Shown here one piece after another: positions 31,154 to 42,503 of a stretch of DNA of 64,000 nucleotides. Origin of the DNA: Triticum aestivum (Eukaryota; Streptophyta; Magnoliopsida; Poales; Poaceae); contig NC_057800.1 of NCBI RefSeq assembly GCF_018294505.1, forward strand, positions 472,304,582-472,368,581, written 5' to 3'. A program made the translations under genes and the position numbers. Position 1 is the first letter of the stretch. Every line of letters begins with the position of its first letter. Below the pieces are notes generated by a model. The model worked only from the letters and a program-made list of their open reading frames with translations, was not told the DNA's origin and searched no databases.

Positions 31154-31810
31154 TAACACTAGTGCAGATACCTGCTATACAAATGGTTTTTAACCCCTTT
31201 CTGTGACGGCGTTTGGAACCGTCGCCAAGTGAGTGTGGGCGATAGGGGGGGGGTCCTTCCCACACGACCCAGAAACCATCGGGGATAGGCCCTCCTGGCA
31301 CACAGGCTTGAGCAAAATGAGCTCGTGTGCGATCTGGCGAGGCATCAAAACCCAACCGTTTCCGTTAGTATGTACATCCCACACGGTGAATCCTAGAAAA
31401 ACATTTCCATTCGTATGTATATCACACACAGTTTTTTGTGTGGAAATGTTTGTGCAAGGTGTCCTAACGCAAACAGTTCTCTGCCGGAAGCCGTGTGAGA
31501 TTGTTAGTTGATCGAACACACCTACTTTCTAGAAACCGTGTGGGTTGTTTGAGTTCATCGCCCATGGTGTTGTTTGAGTAACCTTCTGCAATAGAAAACC
31601 CCAATAAATAGAGTAATTAGCCTATTATTGATAATCCATGTAGTAATCAAATTGATATTTCTTATAAAGCACACCAGATATTTCATATCCGTATAAAGGC
31701 AACCAGGATTTCATAATCGAATTACATCAGATAGCTTCGGCACTCGGTTACGCCATTACACAACACCACCAAGTTTCACATGCAACATCAAAAACCTTTG
31801 GAAAGTAGCA

Positions 31811-32455
31811 TCATACATGGTAAATAGACGGATGAATCTCATCTGGGAAACTGCAGAAGTGGAAGGCAAATATTGAGCCTTCAGTGATGTTGAATGTCCT
31901 TGCAACTTTAGGCCAGTGGCTATGGATAATTGTCTGCCCAACCTTTGTCCTCTTCAGGAAGACTTCAATATTGTACCGTCGGTGTTGAATGAATACCTTC
32001 CTCGGCTCTTGACCATGCAGGTGGTTTGAGAGGTAATCATCGGTGAACTGCTTTGAAAAGTACTGAAAACAAAGATATGCATAAATCGCTGTTATAAATT
32101 TTGAAATGGCGCAAGGGGTAAAAACAAGGTAAAAGAGTTAGTACCATCCTATAGTTGACCGATTTCTTCGTCATTGTGCAAACAAAGATCTTGCTGTTAT
32201 TCGTCGCAAGTTTCTTCATCCTAACAACCTTTCTGAGTTTCTTGACTTGACCGATATTCATGGACATCTCATTTTCCCATATGCAAAATGGGTCGAACAG
32301 TGGGTCTAAGCCTCTGACAACAGGACCTACATGTGCAATACCAAATCGTAAGAAACCTAAATATTATAATCATTCCTGCAACTGCACAATAATGTGCTAT
32401 CAGCGAAAGGACCATGCATGAGCAAACCTCGATGGTAAACCGCAGTGTCTCCCAT
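31811..32455 (-). CDS. Small B3-domain-like protein, three exons, intact
   Basis: The exons read on the minus strand are 32455-32428, 32326-32145 and 32062-31811, giving 462 nt (153 codons plus TGA). Both introns (101 and 82 nt) start GT and end AG, and all joins keep frame. The N-terminal 35 residues include LDPLFDPFCIWENEM. The rest resembles a B3 DNA-binding domain of the plant REM type. It has a strand KIFVCTMTKKSVNYRM, then YFSKQFTDDYLSNHL at the place of the usual 'LP..F' loop, then a strand pair around VFIQHRRYNIEVFLKR. It ends HSHWPKVARTFNITEGSIFA, which matches the family pattern W..F....L..GD...F. I infer DNA binding. The gene lies inside a transposon and may be captured cargo. Confidence 0.6.
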
Positions 32456-35222
32456 TGTTTCCCTGCAACACACATAAGGAAGATCTTGATCAGGTTAACT
32501 AAGAGTTGACATACTATCAGTAGAATATGTATTGAGTACAGCCAAATTCGATTTATTTCTCACATGCATAACAATAAAAAATTGTACCCACAATGAATGA
32601 AAATCAAATTGTAGAATTGAACCAAATAGTTAAATGGACAGCTGACCAAATGAACCAAAACAGTTAACTGGGCACGACATTGCAGAATAGAAACATGTAC
32701 TAGAAGATAAAACAGTTAACAAAACAAAGAATGCTTGAGAACAGTAATACGAAATGTAGAAATTGTTGGACCAAACTGTTAAGTGAACATTACATTTCAG
32801 AGGACCAAACTGTTAACTGACCATCATATTGCATATTAACATTATAGAGGACAAATCGCTAGAAGGCACTGGCGGTGGCCTCGAGAAAACAACACGAGCT
32901 ATATTTTAAAGTACACAATCGCGTGGCGGTGTCGACGGTGGCCTCAAAGATGAGGTGCTCCTCCAAGATCTGGCGGTCGACACACATGGCAGCCATAGCG
33001 ACCTCATGCGCACGTGCGGCCGTGATTTGCTTCTCTGCTGCCAGATGCTACTGAGCTCCATGTTATACTATGTGCAAAATGGATGTGGGCGGCGCTTAAT
33101 TGGAGGACTGACACAATGATTTTGGCGAAAGGTGTCACACGTCGGTCGGGGCATGTGGGACAGGGAAGGAGGAGGATGGTGCGGTTGGGGTGTGGATTAC
33201 CTGACCATATCGACGAGGCCCCGCAACAAGAAGAAGGGTCGGCGACGAGGAGGCCATGCAGCAAGAAGAAGGGTCGGAGGCGAGGAGGCGGCGCTTCAAG
33301 AAGAAGGGTAGCCGGCGAGGAGGTGACGCTGCAAGAAGAAGGATCGGCGACGAGGAGGCTGAGCTGCCAGTAAGTAGCAGTGATGGTTTGAACTTGGAAA
33401 GCAAGGAGGAATAGTCGAAATGTGGCTTTTGGTGGGAGGGAGGGGCGGGGACATAGATATTTTCATGGTGGCAGAAAAATTTCGCTCGGTGCCGCGAGAA
33501 ACTGGCATGCAAGTGTGGTTCAAGCGTGGGTGGTGGACTGTAGATGACAAAGCTTCCTGCGTAAGCCAGACATGTCGGCACACCAAGATATTTTATATTG
33601 CATCCCACACGATTTTTTCTAGTAAACTGTTTGTGGTATACCTGATTTTTCATTATGTTTTGTCTTTTGAAAGACAAAATGGCGTTACGGAGGGAAAGGA
33701 TGGTGTTTGAATTGCTAGAACATTTATGTACAGTGAACATGCAACTACATGAGTGTCGTGTTTAAATTTGGAATTATTCAGGGTTTGTTTGGCATTTTAA
33801 TGCATTAATTGAGTTTCTAGGCATTTAATGTGCATAGTTCAAATTTGAACTACAAGCACATGCTCCAGTGCACCAAAGTTTGTTGAAAAAACACATATGT
33901 GTCTTTGGGCGAATTTATAGGTCCCATGCAAGAGATGGGAATGAAATTCGAACATCTGGGTGTCGTGGCTCGGCCAGGAACATTGCGAAACTTGGTTTTT
34001 AAATTCCTAGAAATTCAAAACTCGCCTGAAAATCATGAAACTTGGCATAGTGTCATTTCATGGCACCAACATGCTGTGGTAAAAAAATTGGCCGCATTTG
34101 GACAAGTTTTGGTATAAGATTCTTGCAAACCGGAGCTTCTCTCGAGAAGACTCATGGTTCCCGAGGAGGGACATGTCACCTTTGTGTGCGAAACGATATA
34201 CGCTGCCTCCCCCCTTGATTTTTTACAGAGGCAACATAGAACTATATGAGTGCCGTGTTAAAATTTGGAATTCACTACTGTAGGATGCTGCTAACGCGAC
34301 ACTACGATCAGAGATCCTTTGACGAAACTACGTGTGATGCATTAATCGCAAATGGTGATGTAAAAAACCATCAAAAAAGATGCAAAATGTTTGCGATGGC
34401 GGAGACATCAAACACGGTTCATATTTTAGTTATGTGTGCGATGCGGGGCATATGGTTGATCCAGAAGAACTGTTTGTGATCAGGCAGAACAACATAAATG
34501 GGCAGCCATATCATTGTGTGTGTGATATACGACATACAGTTCACTCCAATGAACTGTGTGCTATTAGGAAATGCAACAGAAATAGTCATCCAGATCAAGG
34601 TGTGTGTGATATACGGCATACAGTTCACTTGGATACACTGTTTTCGATTAGGGAAGAGAACAGAAACGGTTCAACTTAACAAGATGTATGTGATATGCGG
34701 CATTTGCGATGAGCCAAAAGAACACAAACGGTTCATGTAAACAAGATGTGTGTGATACGCAGAAAACAACCCACTCAAATGAACTGTTTGCGGTGAGAAA
34801 TTATAACACAGACGGTTACTATAGTTAGTTCGTGTGTGATTTTTTTCGTACAAAAAACTTTGAAAAATGCAAACTAGTTGCTTGCGGTGGCTAGGAGTAT
34901 CGCACACGATGCGTCTGCAAGTACTCGTGTGCGATGATTAGTAAGTTACACATACGTTTCCTTATGTTAACACGTGTGTGATAAATAACACGTGGCACCG
35001 CATACGATATTCGGGTTGTGTGTGTGCTCCACTTAGTATTCCCGTGCTCCGGCGAATCCTTCTCGCGCTCCACATGGGTGAATTGTAAAATCCACGCCTC
35101 TTACCTCATCAGTTTCCCGCCATCAGCTAATGGCTTGCTGCATATAACCCAGGCGGTAACACACCGTCGCGACACTCTGCGTGAATCTAGTCCTCATCCA
35201 TCTACCATTAGTTATTCCAAGC
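32456..35222. other. Internal CACTA-like sequence without a supported gene
   Basis: The region holds diverged subterminal repeats, notably tandem-like units between 34380 and 35010, and a GC-rich patch at 33130-33370 with GAGGAGG/AAGAAGAAG repeats. ORFs on both strands in that patch are low-complexity shadows. A phrase near 33740-33775 (catgagtgtcgtgtttaaatttggaatt) recurs near 34246-34275. On the minus strand, 32900-33060 reads as a helical segment without start or stop, possibly an exon remnant. Confidence 0.5.
34380..35010 (+). repeat. Subterminal repeat cluster of the CACTA-like element
   Basis: About seven diverged units of 60-85 bp share gtgtgtgatatac, acagttcact/gaactgttt and agaacacaaacggtt. 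A further copy lies at 36350-36420, and inverse-type words occur at 31370-31550. Arrays of short motifs near the ends bind transposase in known CACTA elements. That role here is inferred. Confidence 0.65.
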
Positions 35223-35882
35223 ATGCCAGGCAATGACCAAAGCTTTGATGTAGACCCCTACCTGCGTTACATCTTCGGCGAGGAGAACGAGCCAGAGCAG
35301 GTCGGGCAACAAGAGCTTCATCGGTCGATGCAGGCACCATGATCCATCGACAGCGATATCGGCGTGACAGTCCTTGGGCGCACAAGCGACATATTGCAAA
35401 GGAGGTGTGCTGAGAAGTTTGCCTTCCACTATGCAAAAGATCCAGAGCTGCTCGGCGGCATGATCGATGACCAACCCGAAGAGCCACCGTCACCAGTGCT
35501 CATCGAGAGCCCGACGCCCCACAAGGAATGGGCAGAGGACCTCTGCGATTTAGTCAAGACACAGGCAGCCTGCGGCTTCATCATTGCCCGTGGCAGCCGC
35601 GTCAACCTCGACCCCGACGATGTGGTGGCCAGGCTCGAGCACATCCTTGGCGGAGTTGACGTCCCCGATGAAGTAGAACATCGCCAACGTGATATCTTGA
35701 GGATGCAGGTGATGGACCAAATTTGCTACCAGGCCAGAGACATGGAAATGGAGCGATTCCGTGGAGATATCATGCACTTGATTGCACGCTGGCAAGCTCT
35801 CTTGGAAGAGGCCCAGCAGCCCCAAGAGCCTCCCAGCGCCAGCAGCTGCATACGCGGAAGCGGGTCAGGACACCTGGAATGA
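35223..35882 (+). pseudogene. Uncharacterised 219-codon ORF with one in-frame stop
   Basis: The frame starts ATG 35223 (MPGNDQSFDVDPYLRYIFGE). It meets TGA at codon 40 (35340-35342), then stays open to TGA 35880-35882. The later part is acidic and helical. It includes LQRRCAEKFAFHYAKDPELL, NLDPDDVVARLEHILGG and a C-terminal stretch MQVMDQICYQARDMEMERF that could form a coiled coil. I recognise no family. The single stop in an otherwise open, codon-like frame suggests a recently inactivated gene or a readthrough. It lies in the CACTA-like element, so it may be a second cargo gene. Confidence 0.45.
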
Positions 35883-36632
35883 ACGGCTGCAAGGGTGCTA
35901 TGCTGACCATGGAGTCCGAGAAGACCATCCTTGGAAGGCCACCGGCTCAGCCTTTTAGCCTATATTTTATTATAATTGTATGCATACATAGGTCGTGAGT
36001 GTTTTGGGCCTTGCTGCATGTGGCATTTTAAATTATCCTGAATATGTAAGACAATTATTAACCATTTCCATTGTAAATTTGCCTCAACGACGAGCAGAGC
36101 GCGCGCAGGGATGCCAGAGTGGAGCATGCCGTAGCCGCCTCAATGGCGAGCAAACTACGGACAAGCGCGAGCAAAGCACGCCGCGGCCGCCTCAACGACG
36201 AGCAACCATGTGGTCAACCTTCTAGCACCCCGTGGGAGACGTGAGGGCGCATCCATAGGACACGATGGTGATATCTTGACCGTGTGTGATAGTGGGCAGA
36301 CACATACACATACATCCGGGAACGTGGGCCCACTTTTCGGGCTTCTGATGCGCCGGAACGTGGCATACGGTTGATCCAAAAGAACTGTTTGTGATGAGCC
36401 AGAAAAATAGAAATGGGCTTTGTAGGCCCAGAACCATCAATAAATTTTGACTTTGTTTCTCGTCACATTGCAGATTACAACGTAATAAGTAATTGCAAAT
36501 CTGTTCACACCTATCAAACTAAAATGTGTTCACACTTAGCACCGGGCTATAAAAACTACGCACTCGAAAATTACTTCACAGTTCCTCTCCTCATCACCCA
36601 CAAAACTAGTATTTCCTATCAAGTCATCTGCC

Positions 36633-36873
36633 ATGACCGGTAGGAGGAGTTTCGGGTGGACATATAATCAGGCAGCAAAGACCAAGGCCGCAGAAGCACT
36701 AGACAGGTCCCGCCGCGAAGCGGCGGCCGCAGCAGAGATATCCCGACGCGCCGCGGAGCCCTCGAACGAGCTCTCATCGGTACACGAGGGCTCTCACAAG
36801 AGCACTCGCCGCATCGGCGATCATGACGAGCTGGCGTTGCTGAAGTCCTTGGCCAACGACGACGACATTCCCG
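36633..36873 (+). pseudogene. Truncated ORF cut by element 6
   Basis: The frame from ATG 36633 encodes MTGRRSFGWTYNQAAKTKAA and an alanine/arginine-rich helical segment, then DELALLKSLANDDDIP, where the LTR of element 6 starts at 36874. No family is recognised. The frame continues a few codons into the LTR by chance. The rest of the gene, if it existed, has been lost with the right part of the transposon. Confidence 0.35.
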
Positions 36874-37172
36874 TGAAGGAAATATGCCCTAGAGGCAATA
36901 ATAAAGTTGTTATTTATATTTCCTTATATCATGATAAATGTTTATTATTCATGCTATTATTGTATTAACCGGAAACTTGATACATGTATGAATACATAGA
37001 CAAAACAAGGTGTCCCTAGTATGCCTCTACTAGACTAGCTCGTTAATCAAAGATGGTTAAGTTTCCTGACCATAGCATGTGTTGTCATTTGATGAGCGGG
37101 ATCACATCATTAGGATAATGATGTGATGGACAAGACCCATCCATTAGCTTAGCATAATGATCGTTAAGTTTT
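36874..37172 (+). repeat. 5' LTR of element 6, first part
   Basis: It begins TGAAGGAAATATGCCC and matches the start of the element 1 LTR with scattered differences. It stops at TCGTTAAGTTTT (37161-37172), which is the LINE target duplication repeated at 45237-45248. Confidence 0.92.
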
Positions 37173-37321
37173 TTTGGTGAATACGCTTAGCAGCGTATCA
37201 TTTCATTGATAGAGGGGGAAAGAAGTTGGTACAGGTGGCATCCATGCAGACGTACACAAGAAGGCGTTTGGAGGGATGCAGCGAGCAGGGGAAGGAGGAT
37301 GCTCAGCCTCGTTACAGATGA

Positions 37322-40300
37322 TCAGGTTACAGGAATAATAGCGGCTAGTCCCTTGGCGCTGGCCTTAGCCCATAGGCGAGCGTCATCCTGGAGGGAAAGC
37401 ACAAGACCATAGGTGGAGGGGTGAAGGCCGTCGAAGATGACGATGTTGCGATGCTTCCAGATGGCCCAAGCGGTCAGAGTGATGACGGAGTTGAGCCCTT
37501 TGCGCAGGCCGCTCGGCGAGGTGTCGGCCGCGAGCACCCACCAAGCGAAGAAGGTCGTCGTGCTATCCATGGGCGGGGAGATGAGCCGGCACCAGGCCAG
37601 GATTTCGTGCCAGGTATCCCGAGCGAAAACGCATCCAGCTAAGAGGTGGTCGATGGATTCCATCTCCTGATGGCATAGGATGCAAACGGTGTTGTGCGTG
37701 AGGCCCTGGCGTGCGCGGCGCTCGGCCGTCCAGCACCGGTCCAGGGAGGCAAGCCAGAGGAAAATCTTGCTATTGATAGGAGCCCAACTCTTCCATAGAA
37801 GCTTCCAGGAGGGTGGTGTAGTGGATCCGTGAAAGAGAGCATGATAGCAAGATTTGGCCGAGTAAATGCCATTAGTCATCCAACGCCAGGATATGTTGTC
37901 AGGCGTGGGGGCTAGGATCACGCCTTGGAGCTTGCGCGAAAGATTGACGTACTCGAGGACCTCCGGGAGCCCAAGCGTGCCGTGGATGTCTCGAATCCAG
38001 GCATGCTGCTCGAGGCCCTCCGATACCAAGGTGTGTCACCTGCGCCGACTCGGCACAAGAGAGAAAAGGCCGGGGGCGAGGTCGAAGACAACCTAGCCGT
38101 CGAGCCAGTGGTTGCTCCAAAAGAGGCAGGTTCTCCCGTTGCCAAGGTGCCAGGTTGTGGATGCGCAGAAGAAGCGGGACGTCACATTGTTGATCGGGAG
38201 CTGAAGATGATGCCAAGGCCATGAGGGGTTGGTGGCTTTGAGCCAAAGCCAGCAGCAGCGCAGGGAGATCCCAGTGAGGTGCAAGTCACGCACGCCAAGT
38301 CCGCCAAACTTGAGAGGTCGACAAACACGCGACCAGCTAACAAGGCAGCCGTTGGATTTGGTGTCACGCCGGCCGTGCCATAGGAAGTCACGGATGATCC
38401 ACGTGATCTTCTTGAGAATAGTCAGGTTGATGGCGATGGGCATGAGGATGTGCACGGGCATGGCGGAGAGCACGTGGCGCACTAGCGCGAGGCGCTCACC
38501 GATACGTCTCCAACGTATCTATAATTTTTGATTGCTCCATGCTATATTATCTACTGTTTTGGACATTATTGGGCTTTATTATCCACTTTTATATTATTTT
38601 TGGGACTAACATATTAACCGGAGGCCCAACCCAGAATTGCTTTTTTTCCTGTTTTAGGGTTTCGAAGAAAAGGAATATCAAACGGAGTCCAAACGGAATG
38701 AAACCTTCAGGAACATGATTTTCTCAACGAACAAGACCCGGGAGACTTGGACCCTACGTCAAGGCACAAGAGAGGAGGCCACGAGGTAGGGGGCACGCCC
38801 ACCCCCACCAGGGGCGCCCTCCACCCTCGTGGGCCCCCTGTTGCTCCACCGGCGTACTCCTTCCTCCTATATATACCTACTACCCCAAACGATCAGATAC
38901 GGAGCCAAAACCCTAATTCCACCGTCGCAACTTTCTGTATCCACGAGATTCCATCTTGGGGCCTGTTCCGGAGCTCCGTCGGAGGGGGCATCGATCACGG
39001 AGAGCTTCTAAATCAACACCATAGCCCCTTCGATGAAGTGTGAGTAGTTTACCTCAGACCTACGGGTCCATAGTTAGTAGCTAGATGGCTTCTTCTCTCT
39101 TTTTGGATCTCAATACAATGTTCTCCCCCTCTCTTGTGGAGATATATTCGATGTAATCTTATTTTTGCGGTGTGTTTGTTGAGATCGATGAATTGTGGGT
39201 TTATGATCAAGTCTATCTATGAATAATATTTGAATCTTCTCTGAATTCTTTTATGTATGATTGGTTATCTTTGCAAGTCTCTTCGAATTATCAGTTTGGT
39301 TTGGCCTACTAGATTGATCTTTCTTGCAATGGGAGAAGTGCTTAGCTTTGGGTTCAATCTTGCGGCGTCCTTTCCCGGTGACAGTAAGGGCAGCAAGGCA
39401 CGTATTGTATTGTTGCCATCGAGGATAACAAGATGGGGTTTTCTTCATATTGCATGAGTCTATCCCTCTACATCATGTCATCTTGCTTAAGGTGTTAATC
39501 TGTTTTTAACTTAATACTCTAGATGCATGCTGGATAGCGGTTGATGAGTGGAGTAATAGTAGTAGATGCAGGCAGGAGTCGGTCTACTTGTCTCGGACGT
39601 GATGCCTATATACATGATCGTACCTAGATATTCTCATAACTATGCTCAATTCTGTCAATTGCTCAACAGTAATTTGTTCACCCACCGTAGAATACTCATG
39701 CTCTTGAGAGAAGCCACTAGTGAAACCTATGGCCCCCGGGTCTATCTTTATCATATTAATCTCCTACTACTTAGTTATTTCCTTTGCTATTTATTTTTCC
39801 TTTATTTTACTTTGCATCTTTATCATAAAAATACCAAAAATATTATCTTATCATATCTATCAGAGCTCACTCTCGTAAGTGGCCTTATAGGGATTGACAA
39901 CCTCTATTTGCGTTGGTTGCGAGGATTTATTTGTTTTGTGCAGGTACGAGGGACTCGCGCGTAGCCTCCTACTAGATTGATACCTTGGTTCTCAAAAACC
40001 GAGGGAAATACTTACGCTACGTTGCTGCATCATCCCTTCCTCTTCTTGGAAAACCAATGCAGTGCTCAAGAGGTAGCACTCACCACGGGTCAGGAGCACG
40101 GCTTTCCAAGTGGCCATCTTCCGTGAGATCTTGTCCACGAGTGGCATCAAGGACGAGGAGGGTGTCTTGCGCACAGACATCGGAAGGCCGAGGTATACCA
40201 AGGGAAGCTGGTGACTGCGCACGCGAGCGTGGAGTTGATGGTCGAAGCCACCTCCTCATCACACCGAATGGGAGTGGCCAAGCACTTGAGAAATTCATGC

Positions 40301-42456
40301 GGAGACCCAAGGCCTTGCCGAAGATCCGAAGCAGCTCACGGATGATGGCGAGCTCTGTGGTGGTCGGGTGGGAGAAGACGACCACATCGTCGGTGTACAG
40401 AGAGATGCTGGAAGCAGCATGGTGGTTGGTTAGCCTTTGTAGCATTCCCATGCTGACCGCATGCTGGAGGAGGGAGTTCAGGGTGTCGATCATGATCGCG
40501 AAGAGGAGCGGGGATATCGGGTTGCCTTGGCGGAGCCCGCAAGCATGATCCACCAGGGGGCCTGGGTTGCCGTTGATGAGAACCCGTGTGGATGCAGTGG
40601 AGACTAGGATGCACACCCATTCACACCAGCGATGCCCGAAGCCAAGGTGGCGAAGAGCTTGAAGGAGAAAGGGCCAAGAGACAGTGTCGAACGCCTTCGC
40701 AATGTCGAGCTTGAGAAGAATGCACGGGGCCTTGAGATTGTGGAGCAAGCGCGCCGTTTGCTGGATAAGGAGGAAGTTGTCGTGCATGCTTCGGCCGGTG
40801 ATGAATGCACTCTGGTTGGCGGAGATGATCTGGCTCATCCTAGGCGCCAGACGAAGGGAGAGGAACTTGGCGAAAAGCTTGGCGACGATGTGGATCAAGC
40901 TGATCAGCCTATAGTCAGAGAGCGCGGACGCGTCCGATTTCTTGGGAAGCAGAACTAGCAATGCTTCATTAAGCTTCTGGAATCCCATGCCATTCATGGT
41001 GTAAAGCTTGTCAAAGGCTTCACATATGTTGGTCTTGATCATGGTCCAACAAGCATGCAAAAATTCCACCGTGAACCCGTCCGGTCTGGGTGCTTTGCCC
41101 ATAGGCAGATTCTTCACGATGTTCCAAATCTCATCCTCCGTGAAAGGGTGCTCAAGGTCGAGGAGATCAAAGTGGCGAGGGTCAATGCCGTTGAGGTCGA
41201 GGGAGTGCTCTCTTTAGGCAGACGAGTCCAGAATGTAGGTGAAGTGCTCGAATGCAGCTTTCGCCATATCCACCTCGTCGGTGAGGACTTGCGAACCCAC
41301 CCGGATGCCGGCCATGTAATTCTTCTACAGGCGGTGGGCATCCTGGATCTTAAGGAACGCGACGTTAGTGTCGCCATCACGGAGCCAGCAGAGGCGAACC
41401 CGCTGCCGGAGGATAGATCGCTCAAGGGAAGCAAGGCCGAGGTAAGCACGCTTGAGCTCGCGGCGCAATCAGCCCTCGGCCGGCGTGAGGGGGCGGTGAT
41501 CTTGGGCCACGTCCAGGCGGAAGATGAGTTCGCGTGCAATCTGTAACTGAAGAGAGATGTTGCCAACAGTACGCGCCCCCCAGCTTTGAAGTCGATGTGC
41601 CGTGGCCTTGAGTCTGGTGTAAATGCGCCTGAACGGGTCGGGATCAGGTGGTAAGGCATTCCATGCCTCATGCACCATGTCGTGAAAGCCGTTGAGTTTG
41701 GGCAAAATCGCTCGAAGTGAAAACGACGCTTGATCGCGCCGCGGGGCACACAGTCGATGAGCAAGGGGCAATGGTCCGAGGTATCCGTAGACAAGTAGCG
41801 GAGGAGGTGTTGTGGGTTGATGGTCTCCCAGGAAGGTGTGCATAGCAAGCGGTCATTACGCACCAAGGTTGGGTTGTTTTGCTCATTTGACCATGTATAT
41901 CGCCTCCCGTGAAGATATATGTCTCGAAGGGCATGGTCGGCAATGAACCGACGGAAGCGGCTCATGGTGCGATGATTGAGATTGCCGTTGTTCTTATCCG
42001 CACAAGAGGTGATCATATTGAAGTCACCGTCGAGGAGCCAGGGGCCGGCAGTGATATCATGCAAGTCATGGAGCTCGGCCATGAAGGCAATCTTGTCATC
42101 AACATCTTGCGGTCCGTAGACGCCCGTGAGCCACCAAGGGGGCATATCGACGCCGAGGGAAACGGTGGTAGAGACATGAAACATTCCCACAATGGGATTG
42201 GCAAGGGTGACGCGGTCGCTGCACCAGGCCAAAAGAATTTCCCCATGCGTGCCCGAGGCGGGCAAAAAGTAGAAGTCCGAGAAGTAGGGACCCAGGATAT
42301 CATACACAGTTGACAACGAGACCAAACTCATCTTAGTTTTCGAGAGACACATGATACAAGGGTCAATGGGAGCAACGACAGAACGGATGGTGGTGCGCTT
42401 GGCACGGCTATGAGCCCGCGCACGTTCGAGAAAACTATCTTGAGGCTATGATCCAT
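37322..42456 (-). pseudogene. LINE ORF2 (endonuclease and reverse transcriptase), disrupted
   Basis: The likely start is ATG at 42454-42456 (MDHSLKIVFSNVRGL). The endonuclease part shows LTGVYGPQDVDDK, WLLDGDFNMI and DTSDHCPLLIDC, which cut target DNA. A frame break follows near 42340 and others near 41650. The RT (41117-40080) shows GKAPRPDGFTVEFLHACW, the LLKLDIAKAFDTVSW block, GLRQGNPISPLLF and the catalytic SLYTDDVVVF. The solo LTR cuts it at 40079. Beyond that, 38482-37322 encodes LWHGRRDTKSNGCLVSW and a zf-RVT-like region (SKIFLWLASLDRCWTAERR, then CILCHQEMESIDHLLAGC). The length of about 1180 codons fits plant L1 ORF2. Confidence 0.9.
38500..40078 (+). repeat. Solo LTR of the Athila-like family (same family as element 4)
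   Basis: This single LTR of 1579 bp is flanked by the target duplication CTCAC (38495-38499 and 40079-40083). Its first base is C instead of T (CGATACGTCTCC); the end is AAGAGGTAGCA. Recombination between the two LTRs of a former full element would leave exactly this structure. It lies within the LINE RT domain and so is younger than the LINE. Confidence 0.93.
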
Positions 42457-42503
42457 GGGAGGGAATTGGGGGGGGGGGCGATGAGGATGATGCAAGGAAC
42501 GCA

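Larger units (their letters stand above)
31157..36873. mobile_element. CACTA-like transposon with gene cargo, right end missing
   Basis: It starts CACTAGTGCAGATACC at 31157 after TAA, a 3-bp target candidate. Subterminal regions near 31230-31560, 34380-35010 and 36270-36420 share words such as cacacggt/accgtgtg and gtgtgtgatatacggcatacagtt. No CACTA transposase (TnpD-like) was seen. It holds a B3-like gene on the minus strand and two uncharacterised plus-strand ORFs. Its right end is lost where element 6 begins at 36874. The CACTA assignment rests on the terminus and the subterminal repeats only. Confidence 0.55.

Noticed and set aside
33083..33740. ORFs of 96-201 codons on both strands
   Set aside because: They span GAGGAGG and AAGAAGAAG low-complexity sequence and overlap one another in all frames. 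There is no domain and no start context.
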